Part shown: positions 1 through 8,122 of the stretch, one piece after another
Layout: the number at the start of each line of letters is the position of its first letter
How positions within the stretch are numbered: the first letter of the stretch is position 1
Assembly (NCBI GenBank): GCA_018816925.1
Contig: JAHIUP010000061.1
Coordinates: 1-24,067 of the forward strand
DNA: 24,067 bases
Origin: Patescibacteria group bacterium
GTDB lineage: Bacteria > Patescibacteriota > Minisyncoccia > Minisyncoccales > UBA10102
Reading direction: 5' to 3'
The notes under the pieces: model-generated
Databases searched by the model: none
Seen by the model: only the letters and a program-made list of their open reading frames with translations
Told to the model about the DNA's origin: nothing
Made by a program: the position numbers and the translations under genes

Positions 1-1
1 A

Positions 2-184
2 GAGAAGATAGAAAAACTCATGGATGCCATTGGCCTGGAGAGGAAACTTGAGAAGCTTGGAGTAAAGACGCAAGAAAACATGGAGACCATTGTCTCCAAT
101 GGCTTCAACCCCGAGCGCGTGAAGAACAATCCTCGTCTCTTTACAGTAGAAGCCCTCAGGGGTATGCTCCAGGACATTAGATAA
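2..184 (+). CDS. C-terminal end of a probable iron-containing alcohol dehydrogenase (5' truncated by window edge)
   Basis: Reading frame 2 is open from the first base to a TAA stop and gives 60 residues. The visible tail carries the stretch ERVKNNPRLFTVEALRGML. An asparagine-asparagine-proline-arginine motif followed by a short acidic helix is typical of the extreme C-terminus of iron-dependent alcohol dehydrogenases, which reduce aldehydes or oxidise alcohols with NAD(P). The metal-binding and nucleotide-binding parts lie outside the window, so substrate and cofactor cannot be judged. A strong hairpin terminator starts 20 bases after the stop, so this gene ends its transcription unit. Other helical C-termini could look similar, so the family call is moderate. 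Confidence 0.6.
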   Translation, partial: EKIEKLMDAIGLERKLEKLGVKTQENMETIVSNGFNPERVKNNPRLFTVEALRGMLQDIR

Positions 185-203
185 CTCGGCCTCCATCATG
201 CGG

Positions 204-238
204 AAGAGGGAACCTTATGGGGTTCCCTCTTTTGCTTT
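204..238 (+). terminator. Rho-independent terminator after the alcohol dehydrogenase-like gene
   Basis: A perfect 11-bp inverted repeat, AAGAGGGAACC (204-214) and GGTTCCCTCTT (221-231), encloses a 6-base loop. The 3' arm runs into a T-rich stretch. It lies 20 bases after the stop of the upstream gene. The A-rich foot of the stem would also give a short U-run on the other strand, so it may also stop the minus-strand Nudix-like transcript, although that is 100 bases further away. Confidence 0.85.
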
Positions 239-336
239 GCGCTTGGAGTAGCTGGACTCAAGCGTTTGAGATGTGGTGTAACGTCCTCTCTTTCTTGAAA
301 TGTGGGAGTCGTATGGACTCTCTTCGAGACGTTTCG

Positions 337-858
337 TTACTCTGGATCTAGCTCCTCGGCCAGCTTGTAGAGGACCGGCATATGGAGCCCCATGAACCGC
401 GCGGGGGATTCTTCTATTGCACGTTTTAGTGCATCGGGTTTCCACCAGCACGCCTCTGTGGCTTCCCCGTCTGCCTTGGAGAAATCAGGTTCCCAATCAT
501 TTAGAACCTGCACTTTGTAGCAGACGGCAAACCAGAGCTGTGGGGCGGCGATGCTTTGAACGACACAGAAGGGCAACGAGGAGACGATTATGTCTCCCTT
601 GCCTGTAGTATGTCTCACGGCGGGAGGGCCCTCGGGCACTTTCTGGCCGCACTCCTCTTCGATCCCCCGCAAAAGAGCGCTAATGTGGTCTTCTCCCGGT
701 TTGAGTGTTTCGCCCATTGCCTCCCAGGTTCCATCGTAAAGGGAATCGTATGCCGGATTGAGAACCCTTCTCAATTGTGTCATAATGAGAAAGTTCCCTG
801 GCCCTACCTCTTTGTAAAGAACCGCAATCACCACGGGGATAATCTGCTTCTCTGGCAT
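337..858 (-). CDS. Nudix-family hydrolase with a degenerate Nudix box
   Basis: A 173-residue protein. Nudix enzymes hydrolyse nucleoside diphosphates linked to another group. The fold shows as a hydrophobic first strand (IIPVVIAVLYKE, about residues 6-17), then a Nudix-box-like segment at residues 49-72 containing GETLKPGED and RGIEEECG. The canonical box has GG at the start and RE before the metal-binding EE pair. Here GG has become GE and RE has become RG, while the two later glutamates (E68, E69) remain. The start at 858 is preferred over an upstream ATG at 906 because an AGGAGGG ribosome site (864-870) sits 5 bases before it and the promoter lies further upstream. Divergent orientation separates it from the glycan operon. 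Substrate unknown; activity may be weak or changed. Confidence 0.75.
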   Translation of the reverse strand: MPEKQIIPVVIAVLYKEVGPGNFLIMTQLRRVLNPAYDSLYDGTWEAMGETLKPGEDHISALLRGIEEECGQKVPEGPPAVRHTTGKGDIIVSSLPFCVVQSIAAPQLWFAVCYKVQVLNDWEPDFSKADGEATEACWWKPDALKRAIEESPARFMGLHMPVLYKLAEELDPE

Positions 859-893
859 TTCTGCCCTCCTTTTTTCTTTCTGCGTAGTGGACG

Positions 894-899
894 TATAAT
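894..899 (+). promoter_or_regulatory. Candidate -10 box for the glycan operon, overlapping the divergent promoter
   Basis: The same AT-rich core that serves as -10 for the minus strand reads TATAAT on the plus strand. It lies 23 bases before the ATG of the glycerophosphotransferase-like gene. No good -35 match stands 16-18 bases upstream (the bases there are TTTTTC), so usage is uncertain. If active, the two promoters share one melting site and would compete. Confidence 0.35.
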
Positions 900-923
900 A
901 CATCATTTATTCGCTTTTGTCAA
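895..923 (-). promoter_or_regulatory. Strong sigma-70-type promoter for the Nudix-like gene
   Basis: On the minus strand a perfect -35 box TTGACA (918-923) is followed by exactly 17 bases and a -10 box TATTAT (895-900). The expected transcript start near 888 leaves a leader of about 30 bases that contains the AGGAGGG ribosome site. This is the most canonical promoter in the window and one of the few here that produces a leadered transcript. Confidence 0.8.
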
Positions 924-2170
924 TGGTTGTCCCGTTCTTAAATAATAAGGCGCGAAGGTACCTTTTTCGCGTTTTTACCCACCCCTTTCTTTTTCTCCTT
1001 TACGCTTTTTCGCATGTGTTTCCAAGAAGCAAGAAGGTGTGGGTATTTGGTATTCCCGACCGCTTTGCTTGGAATAGCAAGTACGTGTTTCTGCACGTGG
1101 CTAAAGAACACAAAGAAGAGGTGAAAGCCATTTGGATTTCTCGGAACAGGAGAATCGTGAGGGAACTGCGGGCGCAGGGGTTCCCCGCCTACTTCTGGTT
1201 CTCCTTGCAGGGATTCTGGTATCCTCTGCGCGCCAAGTTCTTTATTTATGATGCCTCAATTGAAACCATCTCCTATTGGCTTTCGGGAGGAGCAAAAAAG
1301 GTGCTGCTCTGGCATGGTATTCCCTTAAAAAAGATTGAGCAGGATGTGCAGAAAGGAGAGTCCATGCGGGTGCGGCTTTTTACCTCCAAAGGGTTTCTAG
1401 GACTACTCTTTTGGTTCTTCCTGCCATGGCGTTTCTTGAAACCCGACTACGCGATAGCAACTTCGGAAGAGTTCCGGAAGATTTTCTCTTCTGCCTTCCG
1501 GGTGCCGGAAGAGCGCATTTCCGTGGTGGGATTTCCCAAGAACGACATCTACTTTAAAGACATGTCGGGAGCTGGCGTTGGGGCGGATTTGAAGGCCATA
1601 GAAGAGATGAAGGAGTTCCGGAAGCAGGGGAAGCGCGTCATACTTTACGCTCCCACGTGGCGGGACACGGCGGGAAGGGTATTTCTTGGAGAGGAGTCAG
1701 AGCAAGAAAAACTCAATCTTTTTCTTCAAGAGCGCAACGCGGTGTGGTTTTCCAAGATGCATGTGCTCGCAAAGGCCGCCATTCCGCAGAGGAAAAGATA
1801 TGATGCACTTCGTTTTGTTGACTCTGATTCCGACGCAGACCTTCTTTTGAATCATACGGACGTGCTTGTCACGGACTACTCGGGTATCTTTTTTGAGTTC
1901 CTCTTGTTAGACAGGCCCATGGCGTTCTTCCCGTATGACTACGAGAAGTACGTGAGCAAAGATAGGGAGCTTTACTTTGATTATAATGAGGCGACGCCGG
2001 GCCCGAAGGCGTACGCGCCAGAAGAACTATTTGCCGCCCTGGAGGAAGTTTTGGAGAAAGATAATTATCAAGCAGAACGACGCCGTGTCCGTGATATGAC
2101 CTATGCACGGCCGGATGGCGGAGCGTCAGAGCGTACATACCAAGCGATTCGTTCTTTGGATGCCTCATGA
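923..2170 (+). CDS. CDP-glycerol glycerophosphotransferase-like protein (TagB/TagF family)
   Basis: A 415-residue protein matching the family that transfers glycerol phosphate from CDP-glycerol to a glycan or teichoic-acid linkage unit at the inner membrane face. Visible family signatures are LWHGIPLKKI (about residues 129-138), GFPKND (about 203-208), LYAPTWRD (about 241-248) and VTDYSGIFFEF (about 316-326), in the usual order. A hydrophobic, basic N-terminus suggests membrane association. The ATG at 923 is used; an in-frame TTG at 917 is the alternative, and neither has a clear ribosome site. Its TGA overlaps the ATG of the next gene (ATGA), so the two are translationally coupled. No CDP-glycerol synthase is in the window, so the donor must come from elsewhere or differ. 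Confidence 0.82.
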   Translation: MVVPFLNNKARRYLFRVFTHPFLFLLYAFSHVFPRSKKVWVFGIPDRFAWNSKYVFLHVAKEHKEEVKAIWISRNRRIVRELRAQGFPAYFWFSLQGFWYPLRAKFFIYDASIETISYWLSGGAKKVLLWHGIPLKKIEQDVQKGESMRVRLFTSKGFLGLLFWFFLPWRFLKPDYAIATSEEFRKIFSSAFRVPEERISVVGFPKNDIYFKDMSGAGVGADLKAIEEMKEFRKQGKRVILYAPTWRDTAGRVFLGEESEQEKLNLFLQERNAVWFSKMHVLAKAAIPQRKRYDALRFVDSDSDADLLLNHTDVLVTDYSGIFFEFLLLDRPMAFFPYDYEKYVSKDRELYFDYNEATPGPKAYAPEELFAALEEVLEKDNYQAERRRVRDMTYARPDGGASERTYQAIRSLDAS

Positions 2171-3342
2171 AGAAACTTCTTATACTTATGCCAGCCCTGT
2201 CGCGCGGGGGAGGAGAACGGGTGATTTCAGAGCTTTCCCGCGGATTCAGTGAGTATATAGATATCGTGATTGCGGTGTTTGAGAGGAAGAGATCTTATTC
2301 GTATGCGGGAAGAATTATTGATCTGCAGGTTCCTCTTTCCTCACGATTTTTGGATCGCGCCTTTCTGTTTTTTAAGAGGTTGGCGCGCTTAAGAGGCCTG
2401 CTTGCTCAAGAAAAGCCCGATGTCGTGATGAGTTTGGGAGCGTCGGCAAATCTTATGAGCATTTTTGCGGCGAAAAATCCTATTGTGCGGGTAGATATGT
2501 TTATCTCCGCTGGCAGAAAAGGGTTTTTTGGCCTGGTATTCCGGCTCTTGGCAAAACTTTTGTTCCGTAGGGCCGGACTCGTTGTTGCGGTTTCTCGCGC
2601 TATCGCGCAGGATTTGGAAAAACACTATAGGGTTCCGCGAACAAAACTCCAAACCATTTATAATCCCGTAGACATGACTGCGGCGCGAGAGAAGGCGGAA
2701 GAAGGGATTCCAGAAGAGTATCGGGAGGCGTTTTCGCACCCGGTTGTCATCACGATGGGACGGCTTACAAAACAAAAAGGACAATGGCATCTCATTCGCG
2801 CCTTTTCCGCTGTAAAGTCCCATATTCCAGACGCGGAACTCGTTATCCTGGGAGAAGGAGAGCTGCAAGAGAAATTGGAACATCTCGCCAAAGATCTTGG
2901 GCTTGGAGGCAGTGCGCACTTCCTTGGCTGGCAGGAAAACCCCTTTGCCTATTTAGCGAGGGCCCGCCTGTTTGTTCTCTCTTCCCTTTGGGAGGGGCTT
3001 CCGGACGTGCTGTTAGAAGCCATGGCGTGCGGACTTCCCATTGTGTCTACTGATTGCAGGTCAGGCCCCCGGGAGATTCTTGCTCCAGTCACAGAACCGC
3101 TCTTTCAAACAAAAAATGTGGAGCAAGGGAAGTACGGAATTCTTCTTCCCGTTTGCGACGGGAGATGGAGAGAACACAGTGAATCGCTTACAGCAGAAGA
3201 ATATGTAATGGCAGACGCGATTGTGGGATTATTGAGAGACGAAGCGGCGCTCGCAGAGTTTAAGGAAAAGTCCGCCCGGCGCGCGGCAGATTTTGACATC
3301 ACAACAATTGTTCCCCAGTGGAGTTTTCTATGGAAGCAGTGA
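2167..3342 (+). CDS. GT4-type glycosyltransferase
   Basis: A 391-residue GT-B retaining glycosyltransferase of family 4, the type that adds sugars from nucleotide donors to lipid-linked glycans on the cytoplasmic side. The N-terminal domain begins KKLLILMPALSRGGGERV, the glycine-rich acceptor-side loop typical of this family. The C-terminal donor-binding domain shows MGRLTKQKGQ (about residues 197-206) and the E-x7-E region EGLPDVLLEAMACGLPIV (about 276-293). The C-terminal SGPREIL also fits GalNAc/glucose transferases of the PglH or EpsF type, but sugar specificity cannot be read. It begins in an ATGA overlap with the upstream gene, and its end overlaps the next start by 13 bases, placing it firmly in the operon. 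Confidence 0.88.
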   Translation: MKKLLILMPALSRGGGERVISELSRGFSEYIDIVIAVFERKRSYSYAGRIIDLQVPLSSRFLDRAFLFFKRLARLRGLLAQEKPDVVMSLGASANLMSIFAAKNPIVRVDMFISAGRKGFFGLVFRLLAKLLFRRAGLVVAVSRAIAQDLEKHYRVPRTKLQTIYNPVDMTAAREKAEEGIPEEYREAFSHPVVITMGRLTKQKGQWHLIRAFSAVKSHIPDAELVILGEGELQEKLEHLAKDLGLGGSAHFLGWQENPFAYLARARLFVLSSLWEGLPDVLLEAMACGLPIVSTDCRSGPREILAPVTEPLFQTKNVEQGKYGILLPVCDGRWREHSESLTAEEYVMADAIVGLLRDEAALAEFKEKSARRAADFDITTIVPQWSFLWKQ

Positions 3343-4331
3343 AACGCATCGGGTGGGTTGAAACCCACACTAAGAAAGTTGGGGGGATTGTGTACAATGA
3401 CATGGCGCGGGAAGCCCTACGTGCCTTTTTTGACTTGGAAGTAATAATTCCGCAAACGCGTTTGTTTTCTGGCGCCCGACTTTTGAAACTTGGAGAACTT
3501 CTGTTTCGTCTCGTGTTCCTTGGAGGCACAAAGGATCTGTGGATTCGGGGGTTGTATGCCGCCCTTACTCTCCGCCTGGATCATACAAAGGGGAAGAACC
3601 TTGTGATGATTCACCATGAGGATTTTGCTGGGTATCCTTGGCACGCGCGCCTTCTTTTTTCTCTGTTCTGGCGCCCTGCGTTCCACTGGAATCTGAAACG
3701 CGCAGACGGCATTGTGGTGGTGTCTGCATTCTGGAATAACTATTACCGGAAAAAGGGCTACAAGAACGTCTTTACCATTTACAACGCGTTTGATCTAGGG
3801 AGGGTTACCGTTTCGGAGAAAGAGGTGGAAGCGTTCAAGAAGAAGCATGGATTGGAAGGGAAGCCAATTATCTATTTGGGGAATTGCCAGAAGGGTAAAG
3901 GGGTGGTGGAGAGCTATAAGGCGCTCGCGCATGTGGATGCGTACCTGGTAACCTCCGGCCCCAAGCACGTGGATATTCCCGCGCGCAACCTAGAGCTTGA
4001 ATATCAAGAGTACCTTGCTTTGCTCAAGGCCTCTTCGGTTGTGCTCGCTATGTCCAAGTTCAAGGAGGGATGGGGGAGAACGCCTCATGAGGCAATGCTT
4101 TTAAAAACCCCGGTGATTGGCTCTGGGGCGGGAGGAATGAAGGAGCTCCTGGAAGGAGGCGGGCAGATTCTTTGCGAAGACCTTTCCTGCCTTAAAGGAC
4201 GCGTGGAGCGCCTTTTGGGGAATCCTGCCATGTGTGCCGAACTCGGAGAAAAGGGATATAATTATGCCAGGCGGTTTTCGCTTGAACGATTTGAACAGGC
4301 ATGGGCCGATGTCCTTGGCAGGTTCGTATGA
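3330..4331 (+). CDS. GT4-like glycosyltransferase, divergent
   Basis: A 333-residue protein. The ATG at 3330 is chosen because GGAG (3320-3323) stands at suitable spacing; an in-frame GTG at 3318 would remove that site. The donor-binding half shows IYLGNCQKGKG (about residues 182-192), a variant of the usual GR-x-K-G region, and EGWGRTPHEAMLLKTPVI (about 245-262), which carries the E-x7-E pattern of family 4. The N-terminus (IGWVETHTKKVGGI) has the family's glycine loop. It is shorter than most GT4 enzymes and more divergent than its neighbour. It starts inside the previous gene and shares ATGA with the next. Donor and acceptor unknown. Confidence 0.78.
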   Translation: MEAVKRIGWVETHTKKVGGIVYNDMAREALRAFFDLEVIIPQTRLFSGARLLKLGELLFRLVFLGGTKDLWIRGLYAALTLRLDHTKGKNLVMIHHEDFAGYPWHARLLFSLFWRPAFHWNLKRADGIVVVSAFWNNYYRKKGYKNVFTIYNAFDLGRVTVSEKEVEAFKKKHGLEGKPIIYLGNCQKGKGVVESYKALAHVDAYLVTSGPKHVDIPARNLELEYQEYLALLKASSVVLAMSKFKEGWGRTPHEAMLLKTPVIGSGAGGMKELLEGGGQILCEDLSCLKGRVERLLGNPAMCAELGEKGYNYARRFSLERFEQAWADVLGRFV

Positions 4332-5803
4332 ACATTTATCCTTTTAGAAAACACATATTGCTCGCGCTTGCTGTTCTTCTGGGAACCGCGCTTTTCTTTG
4401 ACCGGGACGTGGGGCTTGCCATGCTATTGGCGTTTCTGCTGGGAGGGATTACGTTTTTGGTTTTTAGGCGCGCGAGAGTGGAACAGGGATTACTTTTTTT
4501 GTTCGTAGGGGCGCTTGCGTTCCATGGGGCAGTTGTTCTTTTCCTGCATTATACTGGCTTTCAGCCGTTTACCGGAGGCGACTACGGCATTTACCACGCT
4601 TCTGCTCAAGAAGTGGCGGCGCGTCTTCACCAGGGGGTATTTTCTCTTGAGGGGATACCGCTTCCTCATTATTACCCCGTGATTATTGGCGTTTTCTACG
4701 CGCTGTTTACGCCTTCCATGGTGGTGGGGCAAATGTTTAATGCCTGGCTGGCCTCGTTTGTTGTTGTTCTGCTCTATTTTTTGGCTCGAGAGACGGGAGC
4801 ATCCAGGGCCTGGGCTGTTGTTGTGGGATTGCTCGGCATGGCATACCCGAGTTTCGTGTTTTTTGGCGATTTGCTCCTAAAGGAGCATGTGGTAACACTG
4901 CTCGTATTGGCAGGTCTCTTGCTTGTTCTTCGTATCCTTAAACATTTTTCCTGGTGGAAGATTTTGTTCTTGTTCGCGTTGGCTATTTTTATGGTCCATT
5001 TCCGCGTATACGTGGGACTCATATTTATTGGTGTTTTCCTCCTTTCGTGGATGCTTCTTGCGCAGATGCCTCTTAGGAAGCGGGCCTTCCTGGGAGTGTT
5101 TTTGTTTGTTGTGTTCGGGTTTGCTCCCTTACTGGCGGGAGATGGCTATTATGGTTCCGTATTCGTGAGCCGCGCCATAGATTCAAAGGTAGTGCGCTAC
5201 TACAAAGAAGAGGTATTTAATCCGGAATTCCAAAGCGTGGGGCCGGTACTCGAAACAATACCGGCAGAAGAAACGTATGAAAATATTATTAAGAAATGGG
5301 AGAGAACACCGGAGGGACAGCCAAAGTATGTGGAAGGCGGAGCGGCAATGGATTTGCCGGGGGATGCCGCTGTTTCCAAGAGCTCCCGTAATAAGGCATC
5401 CGTCACCTATTTGACTACGGGATTTGAGAATCCGCTGCTTTTTCTCTGGAATTATGCCCGTTCCTTTTTGCTTACGGCTTTTGGGCCTTTTCCTTGGCAC
5501 TTCAAAACACCACTGCACGCTATTACGCTTTTGGAAACGGTTCCTTGGTGGGTGCTTGCGGCGCTCATTGGAAAGGGGATAATAGTAAAATTCCGCAGGA
5601 ACCGCCGCAGCCCGGAGTTTGCGCTCGCGCTATTCTCCTTTGCGGCATTTGCCGCGCTCGCCTTTTATTTCAATAATTTCGGGATTTTAATGCGTATTCG
5701 GGAGCCAGCATTCTTGGCGCTTCTGCCATTTCTTCCTTTTGCTTTTCGCGGAGAAATTTTGTATACTATTTCCCGCATGAAGATGATGCTGAAACGAAGA
5801 TGA
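4328..5803 (+). CDS. Large polytopic membrane protein, GT-C glycosyltransferase or glycan polymerase type
   Basis: A 491-residue protein with roughly ten or more hydrophobic segments starting at about residue 8. After the first three segments an outside loop contains FTGGDYGIYHASAQE (about residues 80-94). An acidic, tyrosine-rich motif at this place is characteristic of GT-C enzymes that use polyprenyl-phosphate sugars. A long hydrophilic region lies at about residues 280-365, and the last part has NNFGILMRIREPAF before a final hydrophobic run, reminiscent of Wzy-type polymerases. In a cluster with a flippase but no other polymerase candidate, it is the best candidate for repeat-unit polymerase or a periplasmic-side sugar transferase. 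The ATG is taken from the ATGA overlap; an upstream in-frame extension has no support. Confidence 0.6.
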   Translation: MNIYPFRKHILLALAVLLGTALFFDRDVGLAMLLAFLLGGITFLVFRRARVEQGLLFLFVGALAFHGAVVLFLHYTGFQPFTGGDYGIYHASAQEVAARLHQGVFSLEGIPLPHYYPVIIGVFYALFTPSMVVGQMFNAWLASFVVVLLYFLARETGASRAWAVVVGLLGMAYPSFVFFGDLLLKEHVVTLLVLAGLLLVLRILKHFSWWKILFLFALAIFMVHFRVYVGLIFIGVFLLSWMLLAQMPLRKRAFLGVFLFVVFGFAPLLAGDGYYGSVFVSRAIDSKVVRYYKEEVFNPEFQSVGPVLETIPAEETYENIIKKWERTPEGQPKYVEGGAAMDLPGDAAVSKSSRNKASVTYLTTGFENPLLFLWNYARSFLLTAFGPFPWHFKTPLHAITLLETVPWWVLAALIGKGIIVKFRRNRRSPEFALALFSFAAFAALAFYFNNFGILMRIREPAFLALLPFLPFAFRGEILYTISRMKMMLKRR

Positions 5804-6714
5804 AAACATATATTGTAACCGGGGGAGCGGGATTTATCGGGAGCCATCTCGTGGACGGGCTCCTCTTGAAGGGAGCGCGGGTTGTGGTTATAGACAATCT
5901 CTCTACTGGCAAGAAGCAGAATCTTAACCCCAAGGCAAAATTCATTAAAATGGACATCCGGAGCCCCCGCCTGGGGCGAGTGTTTCGGCGGGAGCGCCCG
6001 TACGGAGTTTTTCATTTAGCTGCGATTCCCCGCGTACCAATTTCGGTGGAAGACCCTGTGGGCACTTCAGACGTAAACATTACCGGCACCGTAAATGTGT
6101 TCCGGGCCGCAAAAGACGCGGAGGCAAAACGCGTAGTATTTGCATCTTCCTCTTCTGTATATGGGGACCAGAAGAAGCTTCCTTTACGCGAGACAATGGC
6201 GCCCAACCCTTTGAGTCCCTACGGCCTGCAGAAACTGGTCGGAGAGCAGTTCGCCGTGCTTTTCCGAGACCTCTACAAGTTTCCCGTAGTATGCCTTCGG
6301 TATTTTAATGTGTACGGACCCCGCATTGACTTTGATTCCGGCTACAGCTTGGTTCTCGGAAAGTTCCTGAAACAGCACAGTGAAGGAAAACCCCTCACAA
6401 TATATGGAGACGGAAAACAAACGCGCGGTTTTTGCTATGTGGAGGATGTGGTAGCGGCGACCCAGAAGGGGATGACTTCTTCAAAGATGCGCGGAGGAGA
6501 AGTAATAAATGTGGGACAGAGCGTTTCCACTTCCGTGGAAGAGCTCGCGCGGCTCATTGGCGGAGAGGTCCAGTATTTTCCTCCGCGCCCTGGAGACGTG
6601 CGTCACACGAAAGCGGATATGCGGCGCGCCAAGCGCCTCCTCAATTGGGAGCCGAATGTGACTTTTGAAGAAGGCGTACGGCGTACGCAGCAATGGTTTC
6701 AATCACATGGATGA
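5800..6714 (+). CDS. NAD-dependent nucleotide-sugar epimerase/dehydratase (extended SDR, GalE/WbpP-like)
   Basis: A 304-residue extended short-chain dehydrogenase. The dinucleotide-binding motif GGAGFIGS is at residues 8-15, the catalytic serine region FASSSSVYGD at 114-123, and the catalytic pair Y141-x3-K145 in SPYGLQK. The later segment LRYFNVYGPR and the EDVV region fit UDP-sugar 4-epimerases such as WbpP and GalE. The likely role is to provide a UDP-galactose- or UDP-GalNAc-type donor for the neighbouring transferases; related dehydratases share these motifs, so the exact reaction is open. It starts within ATGA of the membrane protein and overlaps the flippase start by 8 bases. Confidence 0.85.
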   Translation: MKTYIVTGGAGFIGSHLVDGLLLKGARVVVIDNLSTGKKQNLNPKAKFIKMDIRSPRLGRVFRRERPYGVFHLAAIPRVPISVEDPVGTSDVNITGTVNVFRAAKDAEAKRVVFASSSSVYGDQKKLPLRETMAPNPLSPYGLQKLVGEQFAVLFRDLYKFPVVCLRYFNVYGPRIDFDSGYSLVLGKFLKQHSEGKPLTIYGDGKQTRGFCYVEDVVAATQKGMTSSKMRGGEVINVGQSVSTSVEELARLIGGEVQYFPPRPGDVRHTKADMRRAKRLLNWEPNVTFEEGVRRTQQWFQSHG

Positions 6715-8122
6715 GAGGGCGCACCACGGCAAGGGGAATGCGGTGGTTCGGAATGTGGTGTGGCTTGGACTAGGAGAGGTTATATCTCGGGCGTTGATTA
6801 TCGTACTCTTGATCGCGGTTGCCCGCGTCCTTGGGGTGCATGACTACGGGCTGTTCGCGGTCGGCCTTTCCGTTGCTTCTCTTGCCCATATTTTTGCGCA
6901 GTTTGGAGTGCCTGCTCTTTTTATTCGGGAATCGGCGCAAGACGCAAGATGGGAACGCGCGTTCCCTGCATTTTTAGCGCTCATTCTGTTTTCTGGACTG
7001 GGAGCGTTTCTAGTGCTTGGAGGCGGGGCGTTTCTTTTGACCGTAGACACCTCTCTGCGTTTGCTATTCCTCTTTTTTGGAGGATACGTGGCGGCGATGA
7101 CCGTGCTGGAGCTTTTCTACGCGTTCTTCCGTGCCCGGGAAGAGATGCGCTACGAAGCCGTGCTTAAGGTAGTTCAGGCGGCCGCGATTGGGGTATTGGC
7201 AGTTATAGTTCTCGTGCGCGCTCCGACGGCCCACTACCTGGCTCTGGGATATGCAGGGGGAGCATTCATGGTGCTTCTGCTTATGATGGGGATATTCTGG
7301 CGCCGTGTCCGTTCGCTTCGCATAGCAATAGACATCTCGCTCTTTAAAACCGTGTTTTCCCGCGCATGGCCCTTGGGGGCGGCGGGGATATTTGCCGCGG
7401 TCTTCAGCCATACTGATTCCGTAATGCTGGGGGCGTTTGGACAGATTACGGAAGCGGGATGGTATAGTGCCGCGTACCGGGTGGTAGGAGTATGTCTTAT
7501 CCCTACGGTAGTTCTCGGACACAGCTTTCTCCCGGCATTAAGCAGACGAATGGAGTCGGCAGTTTCTTCGCTTCAGCATTTGTGGGAACGGCAGGTGGAA
7601 GCCGCGCTTATGCTTGGAGTGCCTGCAAGCATTGGTGGATTCTTCCTTGCGCCCGGGATAATCGCGTTGCTCTATACGAGCGAGTTTGAGCCCTCCATTT
7701 TTGTGCTCCAGCTTCTTATGTGGACTGTGGCGCTCGCGTTCTTTGTAAGCGCAGCCGGCTATCTGTTATTTGCCGCAGGAGCCCAAAAGCAGAGTTTTTG
7801 GATTATGGGAGCTGGCGCCCTTGGAAATGTTTTGCTTAATCTGTGGCTCATTCCCGCGTACAGTTTCTACGGAGCGGCTGCCGCCACCGTGGCAACATAC
7901 GCGCTTCTGTTCTTCTTGTACGCAGCAGCCCTACAGAAATACACTCCCGCCCGTCTGTACACCTTTTCTTTGGGAAAAGTGCTTCTCATCGTTGCGGGAG
8001 CTTCAGCGCTTATGACCGGAGCGCTTCTTGCGGCCTCTCCCGCTTCGCTGTGGTTCCTTCTCGTTCTTGGCGTAGGAACGTACTCTGTTTCCTATTTGAT
8101 ACTTCGGAGAGCGATTTTATGA
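6707..8122 (+). CDS. Wzx-type polysaccharide flippase (MATE-like/MOP superfamily)
   Basis: A 471-residue, very hydrophobic protein with the length and about 12-14 membrane segments expected of lipid-linked oligosaccharide flippases. The first segment region, NVVWLGLGEVISRALIIVLL, matches the typical opening of RfbX/Wzx proteins, followed by LGVHDYGLFAVGLS, the conserved loop after helix 1. It would move undecaprenyl-pyrophosphate-linked repeats from the cytoplasmic to the outer face. The ATG at 6707 lies inside the end of the epimerase gene; an in-frame TTG further upstream was not preferred. Its stop overlaps the ATG of the next gene. Confidence 0.9.
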   Translation: MDERAHHGKGNAVVRNVVWLGLGEVISRALIIVLLIAVARVLGVHDYGLFAVGLSVASLAHIFAQFGVPALFIRESAQDARWERAFPAFLALILFSGLGAFLVLGGGAFLLTVDTSLRLLFLFFGGYVAAMTVLELFYAFFRAREEMRYEAVLKVVQAAAIGVLAVIVLVRAPTAHYLALGYAGGAFMVLLLMMGIFWRRVRSLRIAIDISLFKTVFSRAWPLGAAGIFAAVFSHTDSVMLGAFGQITEAGWYSAAYRVVGVCLIPTVVLGHSFLPALSRRMESAVSSLQHLWERQVEAALMLGVPASIGGFFLAPGIIALLYTSEFEPSIFVLQLLMWTVALAFFVSAAGYLLFAAGAQKQSFWIMGAGALGNVLLNLWLIPAYSFYGAAAATVATYALLFFLYAAALQKYTPARLYTFSLGKVLLIVAGASALMTGALLAASPASLWFLLVLGVGTYSVSYLILRRAIL

